A stretch of DNA of 64,000 nt from Rhizomys pruinosus (lineage: Eukaryota > Chordata > Mammalia > Rodentia > Spalacidae): NCBI GenBank assembly GCA_009823505.1, contig VZQC01001595.1, positions 3,113,039 to 3,177,038 of the forward strand, in the 5' to 3' direction. A program made the position numbers and the translations under genes. This document shows positions 54,660-64,000 of this stretch, one piece after another. Numbering within the stretch: the first letter of the stretch is position 1; each line of letters opens with the position of its first letter. The notes under the pieces were generated by a model. The model was not told the DNA's origin. It searched no databases and worked only from the letters and a program-made list of their open reading frames with translations.

Positions 54660-56329
54660 GAAATCAGATGATACAGTCTGGATAGAGCAGTGGCCCTTAC
54701 CAGGAGAGAGTTAATAGCCTTACAAGATCTAGTAAATGAACGACTTGCATTGGGACATATCCATCCATCTCGCAGTCCCTGGAACACAAGTGTGTTTGTC
54801 ATAAGAAAGGCAACAGGAGGATGGCATCTCTTACAAGACCTGTGTGCCATTAATAAAACTGTGCATATAAGGGGATCTCTGCAAAAGGGTCTCTCCTTGC
54901 CTGTGCTAGCCCAGCTAACACACCTTTGCTAGCTCTAGACATCAAGGACTAGTTCTTTTCAATTTCCCTCCATTCAGAGGATTGTAAGTGCTTTGCTTTC
55001 TCAATCCCTACCATTAACAACTCAGGTCCAGCAACTCATTATGAGTGGACTGTCCTGCCACAAGGCATGGCCAAAAGCCCAACACTGCCAAGAAACAGTC
55101 GCAGCAGCCTTTAAGCACCACATGGAACAAGGTCTTCAGGTCTTCCACTATATAGTTGATGTATTAGACTGGGACAAATTGTCAACTGACCCGGCAGCTT
55201 TAAAGGACAGGCGTGTACCATCCCTAGAGGCTTTTGGATTTACAATAACCCATGCTAAGGTTCAAATGATTCCTCCCATTTGTTTCCTAGACACTGAAAT
55301 TTCCCTCATAACAGTAAGGCTGCTTAAACCTGTACTCTCTTTTCCTCCTATGCTCACCCTAGTGTCTTTTCAAAGTTTCCTAGGAAATCTCAACTGGCTC
55401 TGCCCATGGCTGTCTACCCCCACAACACCACTTCAGCCTCTCTTTGACCTCTTGTGAGGTGATAGGGAACCAACCTCTAAGTGAAAGCTCAGAGCAGAAG
55501 CCTCAGAAGCTCTTGTTAACATCAATCAAGCTCTCCAGAGCATGACTTTAGTATGTTTTATGCTCTCCCTCCCCATACAGTTGCTTATTTTTAATACCAC
55601 CCCCACACTCATGGGAGCTCTTTACTGATGCATGGGGATTCTAGAATGGCTGCACATGCCCATATGGGGAGCTCCCCAACTGTTAACTGAGATGGATTCT
55701 TTAGCCATGATAAGAAATGGGAGGGTGCACTCCCTGAAAACCTTAGGGAAGGAGCCTGATGTTATAGTTATACCCCTCTCTCTCCTGGATATACAGTGGC
55801 TGATGCAAAATCATGTTCATATAGCTGTGAGCCTCAGGGGACTTCCAGGACAAACAGAGAACCACTACCCTAATGACAGATGGGTCTCCACTCTCCCACT
55901 GTTAACCTGGCTCCCTCCCTGTCTCTTCCAAAATGTGCCCATAGTTTTCACAGTATGAGGGAAACAGTGAGATGCAGCCATAATTTATGATATCCTAGAT
56001 CAAGACCCCCAAATCCTGTTTCACCTGCTCCTTGACCATTCCCTGCAGTACAGAGAGCTCTATGCTGTTTATATAAATCTCAAAGAAACCAGCCAGACTC
56101 TTAATCTTTTCTCAGATAGTATCTATGTGGTCAACTTATTGACCTGGTTATTCAGATCCTTTGTCCGGTTAGACAGGAACCTCCTTTCCCCTCTTTTCAT
56201 TACTCTCTCATCCCTCCTGCCAAAAAAAGACCCACCCTTTCCATACAGCACATCCATGTACACAGCCTCCTGCCAGGGTCTCTTTTTGGAGGCAACTCTC
56301 TTGCAGACTTCGTTGCCTCCACAGGGATC

Positions 56330-56384
<55 letters not shown>

Positions 56385-57275
56385 AAAAATTCCATTCCAC
56401 CACACATACTAACCTAAGAGGACTCCACGGCCACTTTCCTGGAGTCCCCACTGCCGAACTTCAGCAGATCCTTAGGACTTGTTCCTCTTGCTCTTCTTTA
56501 GTAAAAAAAATCTGCAGTATAGGCTCCAGGAATGAATACCAGGGTATTAAAGCCAATACCTCTGGCAAACTGATGTTACACACATCACTTCCTTTGGTAG
56601 ACATAAATGTGTCTTTGTCATCATGAACACCTATTCTATTCTAAATTTGTATGGGCTACCACACACATGGGGGAGAGAGCTAAGGACCTCACTGCCCATA
56701 TTCTCTCTACTTTTGCCACCATGGGACTTCCTAAACAGATTGAAATGGACAATTGGTCAGCATTTGCTAGCTCCCGCTTCAAATCATTTTGTCAGTTATG
56801 GAATATTGCACATCATACAAGCATTCATCATAAACCACAGACACGGGGCATCATAGAAAGAACCCACCAGATCCTAAAAAACCAACTACTAAAACAAAGG
56901 GCAGGTAAATACCCTTCCAGCATCCAACTGGCCACAGCACTTGCAACTCTCAACCCCTTCAACATTTATGGGAACTTAATGTCCAGCAATGATCAAACAT
57001 TGGAAGACACCAGGCACTGTCCCTCAGATACTTGTCAAGTGGAGGGATCCCCTAGACAGTCAGTGGAAGGGGTCTGACCCACTGTTAACAACAGGGAGGG
57101 GCTTTGCTTGCATCCTCCCACAGGATTGTCCATGACCCATTTAGATTCCAGCTAGGAATGTCAGATTCCTCCCAGTGGACCAGAAAAATGGCATTCTTGT
57201 CCCTCATGGATGGAAAGAAGAGGAGGAAGAGGAAAAGACACCCCCAGAACCCAAAGGACATAATGAGGAAGAAAC
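54660..57275 (+). pseudogene. pol: Type-D-like pol, decayed
   Basis: RT: LVNERLALGHIHPSRSPWNTS, VFVIRKATGGWHLLQDL and the SFLGNLNWLCPWL thumb block are readable (54730-55450). The catalytic YxDD reads Y-I-V-D (55149-55160), so one essential Asp is Val. Motif A near 54940 is decayed. RNase H: the ELYAV and LFSDSIYVV blocks (about 56055-56130) keep Glu and Asp. Integrase: a His/His-Cys/Cys zinc region (about 56395-56500) directly follows a (CT)n expansion at 56331-56383; the DNWSAFASSRF and GIIERTH blocks carry the second Asp and the Glu. Frames end near 57275. Stops and shifts prevent any complete enzyme. Confidence 0.87.
56331..56383. repeat. (CT)n microsatellite within pol
   Basis: About 26 CT units in the integrase N-terminal region. 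An even-length dinucleotide expansion inside former coding sequence shows that selection on this gene had ended. Confidence 0.95.
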
Positions 57276-57289
57276 CTGAGGATCTTCTC

Positions 57290-58839
57290 ATTTCTGCAAA
57301 ATCCATGTGCCCCCTCCAGCACCCCTTTCTGCCATCCTTTTAGCTGCTTTAATGATAGTCCAAGCTAATTCTGCCTCTGCCCAGCCCTTGAACAGACCAC
57401 CAACTTGGATCCGTGTCAGACTGTTTTTCATCAGAGAAACATGGGAAGGAAGAAATCAGGTAATAGGGACCAGTGAATACCTGTTACATGGCTGACACAA
57501 AGCAGTCACAGTCCCTGTGTTCCCCAGCTCCACCTCCACTCTCCATATCTTAACAAAGGACAATGTTTACAGGAAATTCACACTTCTGATGGTTGCAGAT
57601 TTTGGTCTTGCAAGTTTTAGAACATTCATAGCCCAGGGATCCTGTTCTGAATCCAAAACAATTGGTTTGAATTTAACATACAGGACCCCTGGAGGGAGTG
57701 CTGGAGGGCTGCAGTACAGGGAAAACTCTACTCTCACAGTAACCCTGCTGCAGATATCCACATCTCTAACCCACTTGTTCTAGCCTGTCAGCTCATTCTC
57801 ACTCAATCCCACATTTTGTTAAAAGAATCCAAAATGGAAGGGAGGCTGCAGTCTACTTTAACATGACCTCAATATATTGAATATGCCAGAGACCTCCTCA
57901 ATTATACCACCGACCTTAATATCTCCCAATGCTTTCTCTGTGCATCTCTCACATGTCGTCTTCTCACTGTCATTCCCTCTAATGCCTCTCTACAGGAATC
58001 TGCCCCTGTGGAGACAGGGCCAGTGTTTCACAGCATTTCCCTCTTTGATTGACTCACCATTCTCCCTATTTGTCTAGTGAGAGCTGCAGCAACCCCAGAC
58101 CCCAGGTGCCTCTGGAATGTTCACCTCAACAGGACCCTGTGTGTCAAATCTCCATTTTTTTCTTTGGTGTGAGGCACCACCTCCCTCTGTGTGAATGCTA
58201 CTGGTTCTGGAATTTGCATGCCTGTCATTATTACTCCCCAGCTCTTCCTTTATGAAAAGGAGGAAGTTGCCTGGATGCTGTGCCCAGACCCAGACCATCA
58301 AAAGAGAGAAATATTTATTCAGCTCTTGGTCAGCCTGGGCATCATTCTCTCCACAGCAGTGGTGGGAACTACAGGTAGGGCCCTGGCAAAGGTTTACAGC
58401 ATGGAGGCAGACTTGCAAAATAAGCTTGATCAGACAATGGCATCCAGGACAAACAGCCTTGAATTGCTCCTGAGACAGATAACTCCTCTGGCTGAGGTGG
58501 TGATACAGAACCATTAGGCCCTGAACTTATTGACTGAAGAAGATAAAGGAACCTGTGTATTCCTGGGATAGGAATGTTGCTTTTATGTTAATGAATCTGG
58601 TATGATTGAACAGAATGTAAAAGCTCTTATGGACCTTAGCAAAGAACTCTGTGTTATATATTCCCACCCAAGCCTCTGTCTCCTGGTTTTCCAACCCCCT
58701 GACTGCCTGACTGCTTCCATTGCTGGGACTTATTTTCACCCTAGGGGTCCTCTTGACAATTGCACCTTGTGTTCTTCAGTTTATTAAAAATGAAATCAAT
58801 ACTCTCACTAAGGTCACAGCCCATAGTGTCCTAGTCTAA
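57290..58839 (+). pseudogene. env: Type-D-like env with gamma-type TM, decayed
   Basis: A hydrophobic signal peptide (LSAILLAALMIVQANSASA, 57328-57384) precedes SU sequence broken by several stops. TM: a KR-containing boundary (about 58300) is followed by a hydrophobic fusion-peptide stretch (IFIQLLVSLGIILSTAVVG) and a heptad region to 58514. A TAG at 58515-58517 and another at 58569-58571 follow. The second stop lies inside a CX6CC motif (Cys 58554-58556, Cys-Cys 58575-58580), the hallmark of covalently linked gamma-type SU-TM. The membrane anchor (PLLGLIFTLGVLLTIAPCVLQF) and short tail end at the TAA 58837-58839. Non-functional. Confidence 0.87.
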
Positions 58840-58893
58840 TACCAGGCCATCCCTGAAAGTTCTCAGGAAGATAACAACACTGCTCCATTTTAA

Positions 58894-58918
58894 TAAAAAT
58901 GAAGAGGGAGCTTTGGGC
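58894..58918 (+). other. Polypurine tract
   Basis: AAAAATGAAGAGGGAG immediately upstream of the 3' LTR, the expected plus-strand primer site. Confidence 0.75.
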
Positions 58919-59284
58919 TGAGACTTTTGTCTGGCTAGAAGTGGGGATTGCAGTCATTGTCCTGATGACCCCCTGGGGGTTGGGATATGCAGTATTCCTG
59001 ATTCAACTTGGACAAAGCCACAGACCCTGAGGGCTCCCTTTTGATGTACAGAGCATATGTCACACCTCCAGTTTACTATACACAAAACTGGGAGTTCTGT
59101 TGCCCCCCCCCAAGAGCCAAAATGACTCTCACTTCCCTTTTCCTCATTCATACCCTCCTGCCCCCACTTCCCTGCCTAGAGCACAGTAGCTTTAGTATAG
59201 AAATCCATTACTGGCTGTCAATAAACTGAGTTATTTCCCTGTGGAATCCTTCCCGGTCTCATCTCTGAGTCCATCTCTCTTATT

Positions 59285-59332
<48 letters not shown>

Positions 59333-59505
59333 TTCACCAGGCATCACTTCTATCTGCCCCACCACCACCGCCACCAGGGCTTAGACCCGGGTTTTTAACC
59401 AGCTGGACTGGGACAACCCCAGGGCTTGCAGTCCCATGGAAACTGTGAGCCCTGATCCAGAGAGGAAGAACACCAGGCTGGAAGTGCAATACATCAACTG
59501 TTACA
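58919..59505 (+). repeat. 3' LTR of type-D-like provirus
   Basis: Starts TGAGACTTTTGTC and ends ...GTTACA. Aligned with the 5' LTR, with roughly one substitution per 15-20 bases by eye. The TATA box is mutated (TATAGAA) but the poly(A) signal AATAAA (59220-59225) is intact. A (CT)n expansion at 59286-59330 explains most of the length difference. Confidence 0.92.
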
Positions 59506-59786
59506 ATGGGCCTTAACACAAATGATAGAATATATGAATTCCAGTGTGTGTGGATGGGTACTAATAGGGAAAGGGGTATAAAGAAATATGATTTAGATGT
59601 TCTGTATTATAAATGTATGGAATTCTGTCATTTCAATAACACAGATAGTTCTGGAAGGAACTTAATCACAAAAGCCATACACAGAAGTATATGCAATTTT
59701 GCTCACATGTGAAAACTATAAAAGTTAATAGAATAGTGATTATCAGTGGCTCAAGAGATTTGGACATAGAGATACAAACAGAAAAC
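59506..59786 (+). repeat. Continuation of target L1-type repeat and old L1 end
   Basis: The first 45 bases continue the repeat interrupted at 50840, judged by alignment to 31145-31190. From about 59650 the sequence resembles the end of an ancient L1 ('agtgattatcagtggctcaagag'). Confidence 0.5.
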
Positions 59787-60178
59787 TGTCAGGGTGTGAG
59801 CTCCAGAAGCCCATTGGAATGCAGAGACACCTAAGATCCATGTTGCCCAAGGACCTGCTCTACCAGGCTAGCCTTTGGCTATGCTAAAGCAGGCCACCAC
59901 TGATTACTCAGGAATCTTCCGCCTCACCCTTCACGCCCTTCTGGAAGCCAGATTCCAGATTCCGACCCACCCCACTCTCACTGAATCGCACTCCCACCTT
60001 ATCCCTTAAATTCCCAAGCCAGACTCCATTCTGTGCTTGGCTCTACCTCTCCCCTGAGCCTAGCTTGGCTCTTTCTTTCCCCTGAGCCTAGTCCCGGCTA
60101 CCCTGAATTAAACTTTGCTCTGAAGAGCTTAGACCTCGTGGCCTTTCATTCCGGGCGGGAGCGCACCATAACCTTACA
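59787..60178 (+). mobile_element. Solo LTR
   Basis: 392 bases with TGTCAGGG start and TTACA end, flanked by AAAAC at 59782-59786 and 60179-60183. An ATTAAA-type poly(A) signal at about 60108 and a GC-rich U5-like end fit an LTR. It is unrelated to the LTRs of the neighbouring provirus. It is what remains after recombination between two LTRs. Orientation follows the poly(A) signal. Confidence 0.75.
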
Positions 60179-60183
60179 AAAAC

Positions 60184-61139
60184 CTTGTAAATTGAACCAA
60201 GTTGCACTTGGAGAGGAGAAATAAATCCTTGTGTTCAGGAGAAGTATGGGGAATATGGATGACAGTAATGTAATGCATAATTTCAAAAGAAGTTAAAAGA
60301 TTAGAAAGAGATGGCAAATGTTTCAGTAAATTATCTTCCCTTGATATAAGCACAAATATGTACTGAAACATCATGCATTGCATTATAATTAAATATAATT
60401 TCTATATGGCAAATAGAATTATAAAGAATCCTCAAAGTTAAAATATGTTACAAAGTGTAAAATTTGACATGAAAATGCTGAACAACTGAAGACAGTTCTA
60501 CATGCAGACTATTATTCTTTCGAAAATATATTATGTATTTAAAGTTATGATATCATTGGTCCATGAGTAAAATACATAAAATTTAATGATTATAGAATTC
60601 TACATACATATGATATATTATATGTCTTTCTCATGGTGTCACTAAAAGTCATTGCTATATTTTCAACAGTTGTAATTAACACCCAACTTAAAATGTGAAG
60701 TCACTTAGAAAGTAAAAGTTTATGCCAAGTGTAAAAACTGGAATATGTTCAAGTACTGATATCTTAGTAACCATAAAAATGTAGTGTTTATCACACTGAC
60801 TCTCTAATTTATCATATAAAGATGTATCTTCCACGTCAGTACCAGCTTGATTTCCCCTTGCTTTTTTCTGCCACTTACATATGTAGACCCATCCTTACAA
60901 CTGAATTATCTATCATCAATACAAGTGAGTGGGCAATAGCAGATATGTTGTGTTTCCAAAGTCTTACCAATAGCAACTTTGTGAAAAAGAAAATTCTCAT
61001 TTTTCTTACTTTATATTGGTCAACTATGGAATGACTAGTTATGCAAGAATGGAAAAAATATGAACTCAGTATGCTGAAGATTAATTAGGAGAGGAGCTTT
61101 ATAAGAATATTCTCAGATTATTTAAATTGATTATCTTCC
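60184..61139. other. No gene or repeat recognised
   Basis: AT-rich, nothing supported. Confidence 0.45.
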
Positions 61140-61430
61140 TTTGTCCCTTAATTCTTCACTGTTTTCTTCCTCCCCATTTCCTCTTCATCTCTGTTTCCCC
61201 CTCCTTCCTTCCTTCCTTCTCTCCCCTTCTTCCCTAACCTCAGCTCACCTCATCTACATCTTTACCTTCACTTCCCCTTAACTTACCTCATCTCACTTCA
61301 TGTTTACCTTCCCTGTTCCCTTCCCTTCCCCTTCTGTTTTCTTCTCTTCTTTTTTCCTCTTTATCTCTGTTCATCTTGCTTTCATCTCACCATCAAACTT
61401 CACTTTGACCTTCACCTCATCTTCAGCTAA
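61140..61430. repeat. Pyrimidine-rich tract
   Basis: Long C/T-rich stretch with (CCTT)n at 61203-61220 and 'cacctcatct...' quasi-repeats; possibly the complement of an L1 3' UTR purine tract. Confidence 0.7.
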
Positions 61431-61469
61431 TTTGAATATATCTTTCATTACCTGAATTGGCTTTGTATC

Positions 61470-61745
61470 AGCTCACCTTCACTGTGGGAATATTTATTAA
61501 GATGGTTAGCATTCTAAACCAATGGGATCTCCATGGCCACACCCATGGGCTGGGAGTTGAGTCATGCTGTCTATATAACCAGACATTTTGAAATAAAACG
61601 CTCTCTCTGTATTTGGACCTTAACATGGGTCCATTGGGTGTGCTTTCTCATGCATGTTTTCCACATGGATCATCCTGAGAATAAATGGGACACCCCTCAA
61701 ATGGTGTCCAGGCATGGGGTAGGAGGAAACCTTGACAAATTCGGT
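61470..61745 (+). repeat. Possible LTR fragment
   Basis: A TATATAA at about 61573, an AATAAAA about 20 bases later and a second AATAAA at about 61680 suggest an LTR promoter/poly(A) region. The ends and a partner copy are not found. Confidence 0.35.
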
Positions 61746-62370
61746 ATGTGAACCTCTAAATCTTGCTTTTTTCTTCTCTTTCTTCTCTCTTTCCTGATAT
61801 CTATCTTTTGCTGTGGAGCCTTTTCTCCTGCTGGTTTCAGAGGATGGGAGGGTGATCTGGGAACATGTGACTTTGCACACCTGGAGGAAAACTGCCAGAA
61901 CTCTGCTTTGGCTCAGAGAGAGTATCCTAGTCCATCCAGGCATGTGCCTCCTGGCTTGGTCACTCCTGCAGGCTATAAAAGCCGGTGACTTCAAGGCTGA
62001 GTTTAATATCAAGGCTTAGTAGCCATGGAATCATTTTTCATAATTCTACAGGACTAAAATAAAACTTTCTGGTTTTAACCCCCCCACACCTCAAGAAAAA
62101 AACTAGACTTCATCCCCTTCTGTGAGGAACCAGTTCTTCAGGTTCAGTTCCAGCTTTAACTTGTTCATATGTAAATATTATCCAGGTAGCTCTATGGCTC
62201 AGCCAAAGCTGGAGCCCACTTCTTTCTGATGCAAATTAAGGACTTTCACAAGAACAACCCTAGAGCATTTTTTTCCAGATAATTTTAAGCCAAGGCACTT
62301 AATACCTTTCCCTTAAAATTTGTATACAAAATCTCTTTTTAGATAAAAGTGTATTGCTCTCTTTTCTTCT
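61746..62370. other. Unassigned sequence
   Basis: The part at 61800-62030 is GC-richer, with a TATAAAAG at about 61975, and could belong to the LTR-like sequence before it. No coding domain recognised. Confidence 0.35.
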
Positions 62371-62409
62371 TGTGTTTTTTTTTTTTTTTGTTGTTGTTGT
62401 TGTTGTTTT
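62371..62409. repeat. Poly(T) and (GTT)n tract
   Basis: About 16 T followed by seven GTT units. Confidence 0.95.
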
Positions 62410-63229
62410 GGTAACTATTTCTAAATCTAACTCTTCCTACCTAAGCCTGCTGGCTATTTGTGGATCCAAAATTGGGGTTCAGTTAGCTTTATCACTTAAG
62501 TAATTCAAATCCATTTTAGTATGCTTAACTTAAAATGTAATATTTTTACTTAACCCCCGGGTACCCTAGATATCTTTTGAGTAAAAATGTGTGCACAATT
62601 AAAATTAATTGTTTGATTTAACTTTATCTTGATCTTTTTAAATGTGTTTCACCTTAAAGACCCCCCCCCTCAGAATTCCAGATTACATTTGGTTTGTGCT
62701 CTGGTGTCACCAGCCTACCTATGTGCATACCAGCTGCAAAACTGAGTACATGGTGTCTTAACAACATTTTATCTAAATCATGCCCTTTAAATTTTGACTT
62801 GAAGTAACAGTATTTTAATTTCAGCATTTTGGAGACAAAATAGATGGATTTCTAGGAGAGTTTACAGGCCCTGAAGTTCTAACAAAAGAAATTTGCTCTG
62901 ATGAATTTTTTTGTTGTTGTTTGTTTGTTTGTTTGTTTTTAAGAACTGTTAGTAAAAGCCACTTTAACAACATGAATTAATATTTTGGTTCAATTTAAGT
63001 GAATTTTTTTGATAAAACTGTTTTATGTTTCTTTAAGCCCATCTTCAAACCATGTGTATGTGTGAGTGAATGCAAGTTCCTGCTTTTAATTCATTATAAT
63101 CCTATAGGTTTAAATCTAATTAGGAGCGAACTGTAAACAAAGATAGATTCAACTCATAAAGAATGTTTGTTTTATAACCCTTAGTGTTAACAATTTTTAA
63201 TTGGGTTGATAGTATGCATAATATAAAGT
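62410..63229. other. No gene recognised; small TTTG repeat
   Basis: Contains a TTG/TTTG tract at 62910-62940. Otherwise AT-rich with nothing supported. Confidence 0.45.
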
Positions 63230-63500
63230 TTAATGATGAATTGTTGTCAATTATTGTTGGTAATTGTTATTAATAGTTATAATTATTGTTATTGAATATA
63301 ATTACTAATAATAATTGATAGCAATTCAGGCTAACAATATAACTGTTGTTGGCTATTATTATTGACAATTATTATTCATAATAATTATTAATGATAATAA
63401 TTGTGACTAATAATGGATAATAATTATTGATAATTGATAATAATTAATAATGTTTATAATTATTGTGATTGTTGTTATGATTATGAATAATTATTATTCT
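63230..63500. repeat. AATT/ATT-rich quasi-palindromic tract
   Basis: About 270 bases built from ATT, AAT, AATTATT and GATAATAATT units in both orientations, so many short stretches are self-complementary. Confidence 0.85.
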
Positions 63501-63873
63501 TCCAAAGTCCTTAATAATAAGACAAGATAAATCAGTCCAAGACTACCAACAACTTTGATCTGTCTAATTTTGGATTTGTTAATAGGATAGGGATAGTTAG
63601 ACTTAGCCTAGGGACAGCCTAGGTAGAGTTAACCAGAAGGGACAGGATAGGAAAAGAATATGAGTAGACTTTAGGGATAGTTCATTGAAGGCAAATGGAT
63701 GGGAATGGGCCTAAGAGGTGGCATATGGATCTCAGCTGTTTTGTGTGTTACTAGGACATTTATTCTAATTATGTAAAAATAACCCTATGATAAATTACAA
63801 AAATTTCATGTTTCTCATTGAATATCAAGCAATGTGGCTTTTCTCTCTTTCAGGTCAACCTAACAAACCTTTC
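63501..63873. other. No gene or repeat recognised
   Basis: Nothing supported. Confidence 0.4.
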
Positions 63874-63958
63874 TTTATGTATGTATGTATGTATGTATGT
63901 ATGTATGTATGTATGTGTGTGTGTGTATGTATGTATATGTGCATGCACATGTGTGTAT
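63874..63958. repeat. (ATGT)n/(GT)n microsatellite
   Basis: About ten ATGT units pass into GT and then a degenerate GCATGCACATGTGTG stretch. Confidence 0.95.
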
Positions 63959-64000
63959 GGATGTGTATACTTGTGTTCTAAGTGTATTTTAATGTTAACA

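Larger units (their letters stand above)
50841..59505 (+). mobile_element. Type-D-like endogenous provirus, decayed
   Basis: LTR-gag-pro-pol-env-LTR in sense orientation, about 8.7 kb including one L1 and one B1 insertion. The gag/pro/pol genes are beta-like (two NC knuckles, class II RT), the primer binding site is of tRNA-Lys1,2 type, and the env TM is gamma-like with a CX6CC motif. That combination defines type-D betaretroviruses. The flanks TAGGGC (50835-50840) and ATGGGC (59506-59511) may be a mutated 6-base target duplication. Every gene has stops or frameshifts. Confidence 0.9.

Overview
This window looks like rodent nuclear DNA, most likely from a muroid outside Mus and Rattus. The evidence is its repeat content: many 7SL-derived B1 SINEs, tRNA-headed B2/B3-type SINEs, older B4/RSINE-type elements, rodent L1 with a monomeric 5' UTR, and several endogenous retroviruses (ERVs). 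I found no host protein-coding gene, functional tRNA, rRNA or CRISPR array. All long readable protein similarity comes from L1 or from decayed ERV genes. The species is an inference from SINE and L1 types only.

Layout. 1-3.6 kb: rearranged and ancient L1. 3.6-7.6 kb: AT-rich sequence with scattered SINEs and an inverted repeat holding a nested retroposon. 7.85-13.7 kb: one nearly full-length L1 (5' UTR monomers, ORF1, ORF2, 3' UTR), broken by a SINE and by a foreign repeat that replaces the middle of ORF2. 13.7-18.3 kb: SINEs and an L1 3' end. 18.3-26.9 kb, minus strand: betaretrovirus-like ERV with gag, dUTPase/protease, pol and env, a Lys-type primer binding site, a likely 3' LTR and no recognisable 5' LTR. 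27-39.5 kb: a mosaic of L1 pieces, LTR-like pieces and two pairs of duplicated repeats. 39.6-41.6 kb: a complete short LTR retrotransposon with matching 5-bp target duplications. 41.6-50.8 kb: L1 relics and the longest repeat-poor stretches. 50.8-59.5 kb, plus strand: a second provirus with both LTRs, a Lys primer binding site, beta-type gag/pro/pol and a gamma-type (CX6CC) env, i.e. type-D organisation. 59.5-64 kb: a solo LTR, a possible further LTR and AT-rich low-complexity DNA.

No element looks autonomous now. Both proviruses carry in-frame stops, frameshifts and SINE or L1 insertions. The plus-strand provirus has lost a catalytic Asp in its reverse transcriptase. The most unusual items are (i) a roughly 735-bp repeat present twice with the same 5' end and an L1-like 3' tail, one copy inside the minus-strand provirus; (ii) the type-D mosaic provirus, whose target site can be checked against a related unoccupied repeat at 31 kb; and (iii) the missing 5' LTR of the minus-strand provirus.
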